Positions 27,308 to 36,242 of a stretch of 64,000 nt of DNA are shown piece by piece. Source of the DNA: Parabacteroides sp. PH5-46 (GTDB lineage Bacteria > Bacteroidota > Bacteroidia > Bacteroidales > Tannerellaceae); the NCBI RefSeq assembly GCF_029892785.1, contig NZ_JARXXA010000003.1, positions 306,869 through 370,868 on the forward strand, given 5' to 3'. The stretch's first letter is position 1, and each line of letters starts with the position of its first letter. Under the pieces are notes generated by a model. The model was not told the DNA's origin, did no database searches, and worked only from the letters and a program-made list of their open reading frames with translations. The translations under genes and the position numbers were made by a program.

Positions 27308-27934
27308 ATGAATAACCTGAAAACAATTATCTTCTGGGGCGCTTTGTGGGGCATACTCGAAGCTACCCTCGGGTGGTTGCTTCACCTTATCCATTTCAAG
27401 GGAGAAGTGCTGGTACTTTATCCTTTCGGACTGATGTGCATGATGATGGCTGTCAAACAGACCGGGCAGATGTCTTCTGTCGTGAAAGTGGCAGGAGTAG
27501 CGGCAATGGTAAAATTAGTCAACCTGTTTATGCTGCCCGCTGTGCCTGTTTATCATGTAACAAATCCTGCCGTGGCCATCTTTCTGGAGGGGTTGGTAAC
27601 GTGGGGATTTTGTATATATGCAAAGAAAAGAGAAGCATTATGGAAGATAGGAATTCCCGTAGCATTTATCATGGTACTGGCCTCTATTTTTATCTTCCGG
27701 GGATGGCAGCTATTTATGGATGCTTTTATTACTTACAATCCAAGCGTACATAAACCTTACGACGCGGGATTGTTTTTCCAGTGGGGATGGCGTTCACTGA
27801 TACAGGGTATAATGCTTGTAGGCGCCGCTTATCTGGTTCGGTGTGTTCCCCTGAGTTTCGACTATACAAAATGGACAGGCCGGTTGGCTATACCCTTCCT
27901 TTTTGTGTCTATCGTTCTAAATGTGTTATTATAA
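27308..27934 (+). CDS. Unknown membrane protein, first gene of the nar operon
   Basis: A 208-residue protein with about six hydrophobic segments (for example IIFWGALWGILEATLGWLL, VLYPFGLMCMMMAV, IGIPVAFIMVLASIFIF and a C-terminal LAIPFLFVSIVLNVLL). I recognise no family with confidence; the shape recalls small substrate-binding membrane components of transporters. It is nine bases before mobA, so it is likely co-expressed with nitrate respiration. A role in molybdate or cofactor-precursor uptake is only a guess from position. Confidence 0.75.
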   Translation: MNNLKTIIFWGALWGILEATLGWLLHLIHFKGEVLVLYPFGLMCMMMAVKQTGQMSSVVKVAGVAAMVKLVNLFMLPAVPVYHVTNPAVAIFLEGLVTWGFCIYAKKREALWKIGIPVAFIMVLASIFIFRGWQLFMDAFITYNPSVHKPYDAGLFFQWGWRSLIQGIMLVGAAYLVRCVPLSFDYTKWTGRLAIPFLFVSIVLNVLL

Positions 27935-27943
27935 ATTTGTATC

Positions 27944-28513
27944 ATGCTACATCCCGACGAAATCACCGGTGTAGTGCTGGCAGGAGGGAAAAGCTCCCGT
28001 TTCGGCTCTAACAAAGCCCTAAGCAAATATGGAGATGAGACTTTTCTAAAGCATATTACCGCATTACTTCAGCCCTATGCGAAAGAAGTAGTTATATCAG
28101 GCTCTTATCCTGAATACGAAAGCTTTGGCGTCGCTGTATTAGAAGATAAAATAAGCGAAACAGGTCCTTTGGGGGGAATATATACAGCTTTATTATACAG
28201 TTCTACCCCCTGGATACTGGTATTAACCTGTGATATGCCTTTCATTACAAATGAAATTATCATGCATATGCTGGCAGCAGGCAAGGGTGAAAACGTAATC
28301 GGGTGGAATCATGCTGAAAATATAGGAATATTCCCTTTACTGGTATCGAAAAACGCATTACCGGATATCGAAAAAGCGATCGAAAAAAAACAATATCGTA
28401 TAAAACAAATCTTTAACCGGGAGAATACGCGAAGGATAACGATCCCTGACCAGTGGGAGCATTTTTTCGCAAATATCAATAGCCAAGAAGACTATAAAAA
28501 CACAATAAAATGA
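27944..28513 (+). CDS. mobA: Molybdenum cofactor guanylyltransferase
   Basis: A 189-residue MobA. The nucleotide-binding signature ITGVVLAGGKSSRFGSNKAL is at about residues 7-26, ETGPLGGIYTAL at about 71-82, and the metal-binding TCDMPFI at about 97-103. It attaches GMP to molybdopterin to make the bis-MGD cofactor that NarG needs. It overlaps narK by four bases (ATGA) and follows the unknown membrane protein by nine. No other cofactor genes lie in this window. Confidence 0.93.
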   Translation: MLHPDEITGVVLAGGKSSRFGSNKALSKYGDETFLKHITALLQPYAKEVVISGSYPEYESFGVAVLEDKISETGPLGGIYTALLYSSTPWILVLTCDMPFITNEIIMHMLAAGKGENVIGWNHAENIGIFPLLVSKNALPDIEKAIEKKQYRIKQIFNRENTRRITIPDQWEHFFANINSQEDYKNTIK

Positions 28514-29796
28514 ATGCGATAAAGATAAAAGGTTCTCCAGCTCGCGGACTGGCGGCTGCTACCCTGGGATTTTTCTTCGGTTCGGCAGCCATATCACTCT
28601 TTGGCCCGTCGGCCACCAAACTGAACGAAGTAATGGAGCTCTCCCCATCTATGTTGGGGCTATTGGTAGCCATACCTACCCTGTCGGGTTCATTGCTTCG
28701 TATACCATTCGGGGCATCGGTAGATGAAAATGGAGGGCGAAAGTCATTTCTTTGGCTCATGGTTTTGTCCGTTATCGGGCTGGCCGGGCTCAGCTTGCTT
28801 CTTACCACCCATTATCCCGACAATATGGAAGGTACTTATTGGCTTATTCTGTTATTCGGATGCCTAAGTGGATGCGGAGTTGCAACCTTTTCGGTAGGTG
28901 CGGGACAGACATCTTACTGGTATCCGAAAAATAAACAGGGATTTGCCTTAGGTATATTCGGGGGATTCGGCACATTGGGTGCCGGTGTTTTCGCACTTAT
29001 ACTTCCGGTCTTATTGCAATCTGTGGGCTTTGTGTCAGCTTATCATATATGGACTGCGTTTATGATTCTCGGCACTATTTTGTATGCCGTTATCAGTTGC
29101 AATGCTTATTTTTTCCAATACCGGACGAAAGGTTTCAGCGAAGATGAGAGCAAGAAAATGGCAACCGAAGCCGGACAGGAGCTTTTTCCGGCAGGAAATA
29201 TGAAGCAAAGCCTTATTATATCTGCTAAAATTCCTGAAACATGGATACTCGTTATCGCCTACTTCGTTACTTTCGGCGGCTTTATGGCCCTCACGGCATG
29301 GCTTCCCACATACTGGCAGAAGACACACGGTTTGTCGGCTACCCAAGCAGGTCTTTACACGGCGGTATATGCTTGTCTGGCTGCTTTATTGCGTATTCCC
29401 GGTGGTAGTATATCCGACAGGATAGGTGGGCTGAAAGTCAGTATGTTTGCTATCGCACTGTTAGGCTCTGTTTCCATCATCATGGCATTTTCGAGTAACT
29501 GGATATTGTCCGGAATCTGCACACTGGTCATTGCCGTTGCGTTCGGACTGAATAATGCCGCCATTATGAAACTGGTTCCTGTATATGTATCCAAATCGGT
29601 AGGTGGGGCATCCGGCTGGGTTGGAGGCCTGGGCGCTTTCGGTGGATTTGTTATTCCTCCCGTACTTGGAAAAGTGGTGGATGTGATGGGAATCACCGGT
29701 TATTACCGGGGCTTTTTCACCTTTACCGTATTAAGTATAATCGTACTACTGATCCTCTATTTCGGATTGGTTGTTCGCAATAAGAACAAAAAATAA
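28510..29796 (+). CDS. narK: Nitrate/nitrite transporter, NarK family
   Basis: A 428-residue major-facilitator protein with about 12 membrane segments. NarK-type motifs are LFGPSATKLNEVMELSP with the following LLVAIPTLSGSLLRIPFG (about 26-60), the glycine-rich GIFGGFGTLGAGVFAL (about 147-162) and GGLGAFGGFVIPPVLG (about 374-389). It imports nitrate and probably exports nitrite across the inner membrane. It sits between mobA (overlap) and narG (nine-base gap). Confidence 0.93.
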   Translation: MNAIKIKGSPARGLAAATLGFFFGSAAISLFGPSATKLNEVMELSPSMLGLLVAIPTLSGSLLRIPFGASVDENGGRKSFLWLMVLSVIGLAGLSLLLTTHYPDNMEGTYWLILLFGCLSGCGVATFSVGAGQTSYWYPKNKQGFALGIFGGFGTLGAGVFALILPVLLQSVGFVSAYHIWTAFMILGTILYAVISCNAYFFQYRTKGFSEDESKKMATEAGQELFPAGNMKQSLIISAKIPETWILVIAYFVTFGGFMALTAWLPTYWQKTHGLSATQAGLYTAVYACLAALLRIPGGSISDRIGGLKVSMFAIALLGSVSIIMAFSSNWILSGICTLVIAVAFGLNNAAIMKLVPVYVSKSVGGASGWVGGLGAFGGFVIPPVLGKVVDVMGITGYYRGFFTFTVLSIIVLLILYFGLVVRNKNKK

Positions 29797-29805
29797 CAGA
29801 ACGCT

Positions 29806-32800
29806 ATGATAAAGTCTCTTCTACAAAAAAAGAAGTTCTTTTCGGGAGCCGGAGATACCGGACAGAGAGCATGGGAAAACTTTTACCGCAACCGTTGGCA
29901 ACACGATAAAGAGGTACGTTCTACTCACGGTGTAAATTGTACAGGCTCCTGTTCCTGGAAAATATTCGTAAAGAAAGGTATTGTTACGTGGGAAATCCAA
30001 CAAACGGATTATCCGCAAAACCGTCCGGGACTGCCGAACCACGAACCGCGCGGATGTCCTCGCGGAGCGAGTTATTCATGGTATCTGTATAACTCGGGAC
30101 GTGTGAAACACCCGATGATACGCCATGAGTTGCTGGAAGCCTATCAACAGCAAAAAGCTATACTACATGATCCTGTCCCGGCTTGGGAAGCGGTGATGGC
30201 TGATGAGGTTGCCTCTAAAAAATACAAAGAAAGACGGGGATTAGGTGGATTCGTCCGTCTGGACTGGAATCTGGCACAGGAAATCATTGCTGCCGCCAAT
30301 ATCTATACCATAAAGAAATACGGGCCCGACCGCCTGGTGGGATTTACTCCTATCCCGGCTTTTTCGATGGTGTCATATGCCGCGGGAACCCGTTACTTAA
30401 GCCTTATTGGAGGCACATGCCTCAGTTTTTATGATTTCTATTGCGACCTGCCTCCTGCTTCCCCGCAAACATGGGGCGAACAAACCGATGTTCCCGAAAG
30501 CGCCGATTGGTACAATTCGTCTTTTATCATGCTGTGGGGCTCCAATGTACCTGTAACACGCACGCCCGATTCGCCCTTCCTTACGCAGGTAAGATACAAG
30601 GGAACGAAAGTTATTACCATATCGTCTGATTACAGTGACGCAAGCAAATTTGCCGATATATGGTTGAATCCGAAACAGGGAACTGATTCCGCATTAGGAA
30701 TGGCTATGGGACATGTTATTCTGAAAGAATTTTTTGTAGATAAAACAACTCCATATTTCGACTCATACGTAAGGAAATATTCCGACCTGCCTTTCCTGGT
30801 GAAACTGGAGTCTTACGAAGGGGGCTACCGCACCGGAATGATGCTTCGTGCCTCCGACTTCAAAGATAAACTAAATATAGAGAAACAAGCGGAATGGTAT
30901 CCTGTGTTGCTAGACGAGCAAACGGGCGAAAAGGTAGTTCCCAACGGATGTATCGGTTCGCGCTGGAACAACGAAGGCAAGTGGAACCTGCGGAACGAAG
31001 ATCTGCGGACAGGAAAAGAATATACCCCTCTTTTATCTCTGATAGATAAAAAAGACGAAATCATTGATGTATCCTTTCCTTACTTCGGAGGGGAAGAATA
31101 TAAAAACCCCTACTTCAACGCCTCTGCCCATGCGGATGTACAAAGAAGAAAAGTGCCGGTTGTGAAATGCCAAACAGCAGAAGGTGAAGTACTATGCGCT
31201 ACAGTGTTCGACATCATGCTCGCTCACTATGGTGTGGAAAGAGGATTGAACGACCCGCAAACCGCGAAAGATTATAACGATAATATTCCCTATACTCCGA
31301 AATGGCAGGAGCAGATAACAGGAGTTCCTGCCGAAAGGGTAATCACCGTTGCCCGCCAGTTTGCCGAAACCGCTGCCAAAACAGAAGGTAAAAGTATGAT
31401 TATTATTGGCGCCGGGGTCAACCAGTGGTACAATACCGATATGACTTATCGTGCCGCCATGAACCTGCTTATCCTGTGTGGAACCGTAGGGCAATCGGGC
31501 GGCGGCTGGGCGCATTATGTAGGTCAGGAAAAAGTACGGCCGCAATCGGGATGGGCAACACTGGCTTTTGCTTCGGACTGGATACGTCCTCCCCGCCACA
31601 TGAATACGACGAGTTACTTCTATATGCACAGCGATCAGTGGCGTTACGAAAAGGTGAAAGTCGACAGCTTGATTTCTCCACTATGCAAGAAAGACGAATG
31701 GAGTAAACTCACGTTGCTCGACTGCAATATCAAATCGCAACGGATGGGTTGGCTTCCCGCTTCGCCCGAATTCGACCGGAACCCGTTGCAGATATGTAAG
31801 GAAGCCGAGTCTAAAAATATAGATGTTTCCAATTATATCACCGATAAATTGCATACAGGTGAACTGAATCTGGCTTCGGAAGATCTGGATAGGAAAGAGA
31901 ACAGCCCTAAAAACCTCTTCATCTGGCGTGCCAACCTTATCGGTAGTAGCGCCAAAGGGGTGGAATATTTTATGAAGCATCTTCTGGGTGCACAAAACAG
32001 TGTATTCGGCGAAGACCTGAAGGAACTGGGCGAACCACTACCTCGCTACCAGAACTGGCATGATGAAGGAGCAAGAGGCAAACTCGATCTTGTAGTTACG
32101 CTCGACTACCGGATGACATCGTCTTCCCTTCATTCCGACATTGTATTGCCGGCTGCTACGTGGTACGAGAAAAACGATATCAGCAGCACGGATATGCACC
32201 CCTTTATTCACCCTTTCTCGAAAGCAGTAGACCCTGTGTGGGAGTCGCGTACCGATTGGGATATATTCAAAGGTATTTCCGAGAAATTCTCTCAACTGTG
32301 TCAGGGGCATTTAGGAGTAGAAAAAGATGTAGTAATGCAGCCACTGATGCACGATTCGCCGGGCGAAATATCGGAACCCTTGTTTGTGGATGATTGGAAA
32401 GAAAGCGGGAATCATCCCATCCCCGGGCACAATATGGGTAAACTGATCGTGGTGGAGCGTGATTATCCGAATACATATAAACGTTTTACTTCTTTGGGCC
32501 CGTTATTGGAAAAAGCGGGAATAACAGGAAAAGGTATTACCTGGAAATCAAATGAGGAATACGAATTCCTCAAGAAACTGAACGGAACGATACAGGATCG
32601 GGGAGTTACACAAGGCTTGCCTGCTTTGGAAACGGATATTCAGGCTATCGAATCCATACTGTCGCTGGCACCCGAAAGCAATGGCGTAACATCGCGTAAA
32701 GCATGGAAATCTTTGGAAAAGCCTACAGGTCTGGATTTAGAGCATTTGACCGAAGAAGGAGGCGATACCCAAATCCGTTATGACGACCTGGTACAACAGC

Positions 32801-33531
32801 CCCGTCGCGTACTCAATTCTCCGATATGGAGCGGTGTTGAATCTCACGAAGTGAACTATACCTCCAATTATACCAATGTACACGAACTCATTCCCTGGCG
32901 TACCGTAACCGGACGGCAGTCTATCTATCAGGATCACCCGTGGATGCTGGCATTCGGCGAAGGGCTGGTATGCTATAAACCGCCCTTATCAAAACAGGAA
33001 ATTAATAACGTAAAAGAAAGGTTGCGGATTAGCGATGATACACTGACACTGAACCTGATTACCCCTCACAATAAATGGTCTATCCATTCATCATGGAGCG
33101 ATAATTTACTCATGCTTACATTGGGTAGAGGAGGACCTGTTATCTGGATTAGCGAGGCGGATGCCGCCAAAATAAACATACAGGATAACGACTGGGTAGA
33201 AGTGTTCAACGACAACGGAACGGCAAGTTGCCGGGCTATCGTTTCGCAACGTATTCCCGAAGGCGCTTTGATTATGTATCACAATCAGGAAAGAACAGTG
33301 AATGTTCCATTAAGCTCTATTACGGGAAACCGGGGAGGAATACATAATTCCATTTCCCGCATTTGCCCTAAACCTACACACATGATTGGCGGATATGCCC
33401 AATTATCATACGGACTGAATTATTATGGGACGATCGGCGCCAACCGCGACGAATTTGTAATTATCCGCAAATGTGAAACCGTTCTCTGGGAAGATGAGGA
33501 TATGGAAGAAAGAAAGGAGGCAGTAAGATGA
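29806..33531 (+). CDS. narG: Respiratory nitrate reductase, catalytic alpha subunit
   Basis: A 1241-residue NarG, the normal length. The FS0 cluster ligands are His41, Cys45, Cys49 and Cys84 in HGVNCTGSCSW and GCPRGAS. The molybdenum ligand is Asp214 in FYCDLPPASPQTWGEQTDVP, as in E. coli NarG Asp222. There is no twin-arginine leader, as is usual for the cytoplasm-facing type. It reduces nitrate to nitrite using bis-MGD. It overlaps narH by four bases. The gene looks GC-richer than core genes here, which suggests acquisition. Confidence 0.98.
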   Translation: MIKSLLQKKKFFSGAGDTGQRAWENFYRNRWQHDKEVRSTHGVNCTGSCSWKIFVKKGIVTWEIQQTDYPQNRPGLPNHEPRGCPRGASYSWYLYNSGRVKHPMIRHELLEAYQQQKAILHDPVPAWEAVMADEVASKKYKERRGLGGFVRLDWNLAQEIIAAANIYTIKKYGPDRLVGFTPIPAFSMVSYAAGTRYLSLIGGTCLSFYDFYCDLPPASPQTWGEQTDVPESADWYNSSFIMLWGSNVPVTRTPDSPFLTQVRYKGTKVITISSDYSDASKFADIWLNPKQGTDSALGMAMGHVILKEFFVDKTTPYFDSYVRKYSDLPFLVKLESYEGGYRTGMMLRASDFKDKLNIEKQAEWYPVLLDEQTGEKVVPNGCIGSRWNNEGKWNLRNEDLRTGKEYTPLLSLIDKKDEIIDVSFPYFGGEEYKNPYFNASAHADVQRRKVPVVKCQTAEGEVLCATVFDIMLAHYGVERGLNDPQTAKDYNDNIPYTPKWQEQITGVPAERVITVARQFAETAAKTEGKSMIIIGAGVNQWYNTDMTYRAAMNLLILCGTVGQSGGGWAHYVGQEKVRPQSGWATLAFASDWIRPPRHMNTTSYFYMHSDQWRYEKVKVDSLISPLCKKDEWSKLTLLDCNIKSQRMGWLPASPEFDRNPLQICKEAESKNIDVSNYITDKLHTGELNLASEDLDRKENSPKNLFIWRANLIGSSAKGVEYFMKHLLGAQNSVFGEDLKELGEPLPRYQNWHDEGARGKLDLVVTLDYRMTSSSLHSDIVLPAATWYEKNDISSTDMHPFIHPFSKAVDPVWESRTDWDIFKGISEKFSQLCQGHLGVEKDVVMQPLMHDSPGEISEPLFVDDWKESGNHPIPGHNMGKLIVVERDYPNTYKRFTSLGPLLEKAGITGKGITWKSNEEYEFLKKLNGTIQDRGVTQGLPALETDIQAIESILSLAPESNGVTSRKAWKSLEKPTGLDLEHLTEEGGDTQIRYDDLVQQPRRVLNSPIWSGVESHEVNYTSNYTNVHELIPWRTVTGRQSIYQDHPWMLAFGEGLVCYKPPLSKQEINNVKERLRISDDTLTLNLITPHNKWSIHSSWSDNLLMLTLGRGGPVIWISEADAAKINIQDNDWVEVFNDNGTASCRAIVSQRIPEGALIMYHNQERTVNVPLSSITGNRGGIHNSISRICPKPTHMIGGYAQLSYGLNYYGTIGANRDEFVIIRKCETVLWEDEDMEERKEAVR

Positions 33532-34997
33532 AAATACAAGCACAAATGGCTATGGTTTTGAGTCTTGACAAGTGTATCGGTTGCCATACCTGCTCTGTTA
33601 CCTGCAAAAATGTATGGACAAGCCGTAAAGGAATGGAGTATGTTTGGTTTAACAATGTAGAAACCAAACCCGGACCAGGTTATCCCGTACAATGGGAAAA
33701 TCAGGACAGGTACAAAGGCGGCTGGACTGTCAGGAAACGCAAGTTGCAGTTATTGCAAGGAAACAATCTCAGTATTCTTTCTACGATTTTTGCCAATCCG
33801 CATTTACCCGACATGAAGGATTATTACGAGCCTTTCACTTTTGATTTCTCGAAGTTGACGGGGACGAAACGTTTTCGTACGGCTCCGAGTGCCCGTCCTT
33901 ATTCTTTGGTCACAGGCCGACGGATGGAAAAAATAGAATACGGCCCCAACTGGGAAGATAATCTGGGCGGTTCTTTCAATGAACGTAAAAAAGACCCGAA
34001 CCTGAAAGACTTTGATACAAAAGGATACGAAGAGTTTGAGAAATCATTTATGTTTTATGTTCCACGCCTGTGTGAGCATTGCCTCAATCCCGCCTGTGCG
34101 GCATCCTGTCCTTCGGGAGCAATATATAAACGGGAAGAAGACGGAATCGTACTCATCGACCAGAATAAATGCCGGGGATGGCGTGAATGCGTAAGCGCAT
34201 GCCCTTACAAAAAGACCTACTTTAACTGGGACAGGAAAAAATCAGAGAAATGTACGTTCTGCTATCCACTGATAGAAAACGGCAAACCGACAGTCTGCTC
34301 CGAATCCTGTGTAGGGCGCATCCGCTATATCGGCGTATTATTGTATGATGCCGACCGTATCGATGAATATGCCGCCACGGAAAACGATAAAGACCTGTAC
34401 GAAAAGCAGCTTGACCTGATACTTGATCCTGACGACCCACAAATTATCAGCAAGGCACAGGAACAAGGAATATCCTATTCATTTATCAGGGCGGCACAGG
34501 CTTCACCTGTCTATAAACTAATGAAACAATGGAAAGTAGCTTTTCCCCTTCATCCCGAATACCGTACATTACCTATGGTATGGTACGTGCCGCCCATGTC
34601 TCCCGTACTTCAGCAAGCAGATGTAAAGGATAACTTCTTTGCTACCGTCGATGAAATGCGTATCCCGGTTAATTATATCGCGCGAATGATGACGGCAAGA
34701 GACGAAACCCCTGTAAGAACCGCTCTGGCACGTTTGCTGGCCATGAGGCAGTATATGCGCCAACGCACCGTGGAGAAAAACGAAAACCCTTTGATTCCCG
34801 CGGAATTAGGACTGGAAAAGGCCGATTATGAAGATATGTACCGCTATATGGCCATTGCCGATTACAAAGACCGGTTTGTTATTCCAACAGCTCCTACGAA
34901 AACGGAAGATACCGATCTGGCCGGACTACGGGCCGGGTTGGGTTACGAATATCCGGGTAAAGAAGAGGAAGGACGCAACCTGTTTGGTGGAAGATAA
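33528..34997 (+). CDS. narH: Respiratory nitrate reductase, iron-sulfur beta subunit
   Basis: A 489-residue NarH. Cys16, 19, 22 and 26 (CIGCHTCSVTC) start the first cluster set. CEHCLNPACAASCPSGA is the second, and CRGWRECVSACPYKK has the tryptophan in place of cysteine that marks the [3Fe-4S] cluster. CTFCYPLIENGKPTVCSESC is the last. It wires electrons from NarI heme to NarG. It overlaps narG by four bases and is 28 bases before narJ. Confidence 0.98.
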   Translation: MKIQAQMAMVLSLDKCIGCHTCSVTCKNVWTSRKGMEYVWFNNVETKPGPGYPVQWENQDRYKGGWTVRKRKLQLLQGNNLSILSTIFANPHLPDMKDYYEPFTFDFSKLTGTKRFRTAPSARPYSLVTGRRMEKIEYGPNWEDNLGGSFNERKKDPNLKDFDTKGYEEFEKSFMFYVPRLCEHCLNPACAASCPSGAIYKREEDGIVLIDQNKCRGWRECVSACPYKKTYFNWDRKKSEKCTFCYPLIENGKPTVCSESCVGRIRYIGVLLYDADRIDEYAATENDKDLYEKQLDLILDPDDPQIISKAQEQGISYSFIRAAQASPVYKLMKQWKVAFPLHPEYRTLPMVWYVPPMSPVLQQADVKDNFFATVDEMRIPVNYIARMMTARDETPVRTALARLLAMRQYMRQRTVEKNENPLIPAELGLEKADYEDMYRYMAIADYKDRFVIPTAPTKTEDTDLAGLRAGLGYEYPGKEEEGRNLFGGR

Positions 34998-35025
34998 GAG
35001 TGTCTTTTATTTAAATACGTTAGTT

Positions 35026-35574
35026 ATGCAAAATACATATAAAATATTGTCGTTGTTACTGGATTATCCAAACGAAGAATTAAAGGAGAATCTTTCGGGT
35101 GTGATGGGGATAGTAGAAGAAGAAAGCTATTTGGACGAACCTCAACGCGTCAAATTACAAGCGTTTATCGACTACGTCCTATCGCTGTCATTAACAGGGT
35201 GGCAACAGCAATATGTACAGTTATTCGATTTTTCGACCCACAGTAATCTCTATCTTTTCGACCACGTATATGGCGATTCACGCGAGCGCGGACAAGCTAT
35301 GGTAGATCTTACGGAGATGTATGCCGGGTCAGGATTCACCCCATGCTCCAACGAATTGCCGGATTACCTGCCGCTCTTTCTGGAGTATCTGTCATTACTG
35401 ACACGGGTAGAAGAATCGGAGAAACTACTACATGAAGTATCTCATATTTTAGACAATATGAAGCAAGCGCTGGAGAAAAAAGAAACGCCCTATGTCCTTC
35501 TTCTGGATATATTACATAGCCTCTCTACTCCTTTGGAGAGCGAGCCTGATAAAAAGAAAGGAGTGAGCGTATGA
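35026..35574 (+). CDS. narJ: Nitrate reductase assembly chaperone
   Basis: About 182 residues from the ATG at 35026 (MQNTYKILSLLLDYPNEELK). The longer frame back to 34828 runs inside narH and is not real. The NarJ/TorD-family helical fold shows in LLLDYPNEEL, the central LFDFSTHSNLYLFDHVYGDS (about 66-85) and ELPDYLPLFLEYLSLL. It inserts the molybdenum cofactor into NarG and helps membrane docking, and is not part of the final enzyme. It overlaps narI by four bases. Confidence 0.95.
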   Translation: MQNTYKILSLLLDYPNEELKENLSGVMGIVEEESYLDEPQRVKLQAFIDYVLSLSLTGWQQQYVQLFDFSTHSNLYLFDHVYGDSRERGQAMVDLTEMYAGSGFTPCSNELPDYLPLFLEYLSLLTRVEESEKLLHEVSHILDNMKQALEKKETPYVLLLDILHSLSTPLESEPDKKKGVSV

Positions 35575-36242
35575 CAACATCGGATTATCTGAATAATTTC
35601 TTCCTGGGATATCTACCCTATATCGCTCTGGGCGTATTCGCGGCAGGATTTATTTATCGCGCCGTCAAGCGTAATAACACCATACAAGCCACTTCGTCAC
35701 AATTTATCAGCAACGATAAAAGTATCCGCTGGGGAAGCACGCTCTTTCATTATGCCATCATTCTGGTATTTCTGGGACATATTTTTGGACTGCTTACGCC
35801 CGAATGGCTTTACACATGGCTCATTTCGAACGAAACCAAGCGCCTGCTCGCCATTATTATGGGTTCGTTATCGGGTATTACCGCGCTTACTGGCATTACC
35901 ATACTTGCCCTGCGCCGGTTTACAAATATACGTGTACGGGCAACCGGTCAATTGCAGGACTATATCATCGTAGCCCTATTATTCTTCCAGATCGCACTGG
36001 GTTTGTGGGGCACATACATTACCACTCAATCTCCACTCGAGGATTATATGGCTATGGAACATTGGGCACAAGGTATTGTTATATTCGAACCCGATTCGTG
36101 GAAATATATAGCCCATCAGAGCTGGGTATACAAACTGCATATTATTAACGGGTTTCTGATATTTATTATCTTCCCGTTTACCAAGTTGATGCACATGGTG
36201 ATGGTACCGGTACATTTTGTGATTGATTATTTTAGAAAATGA
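35571..36242 (+). CDS. narI: Nitrate reductase, cytochrome b gamma subunit
   Basis: A 223-residue membrane protein with five hydrophobic segments. The heme b ligands are visible as His60 and His70 (LFHYAIILVFLGHIFG) and His190 and His208 (KLHIINGFLIF to KLMHM), the E. coli pattern. It oxidises quinol at the periplasmic face and passes electrons inward, which builds proton-motive force. It overlaps narJ and the TonB receptor gene by four bases each, so translation is coupled. Confidence 0.97.
   Translation: MTTSDYLNNFFLGYLPYIALGVFAAGFIYRAVKRNNTIQATSSQFISNDKSIRWGSTLFHYAIILVFLGHIFGLLTPEWLYTWLISNETKRLLAIIMGSLSGITALTGITILALRRFTNIRVRATGQLQDYIIVALLFFQIALGLWGTYITTQSPLEDYMAMEHWAQGIVIFEPDSWKYIAHQSWVYKLHIINGFLIFIIFPFTKLMHMVMVPVHFVIDYFRK

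Noticed and set aside
34828..35025. Longer N-terminus for NarJ
   Set aside because: It overlaps narH entirely in another frame; MQNTYKILSLLLDYP at 35026 is the family start.
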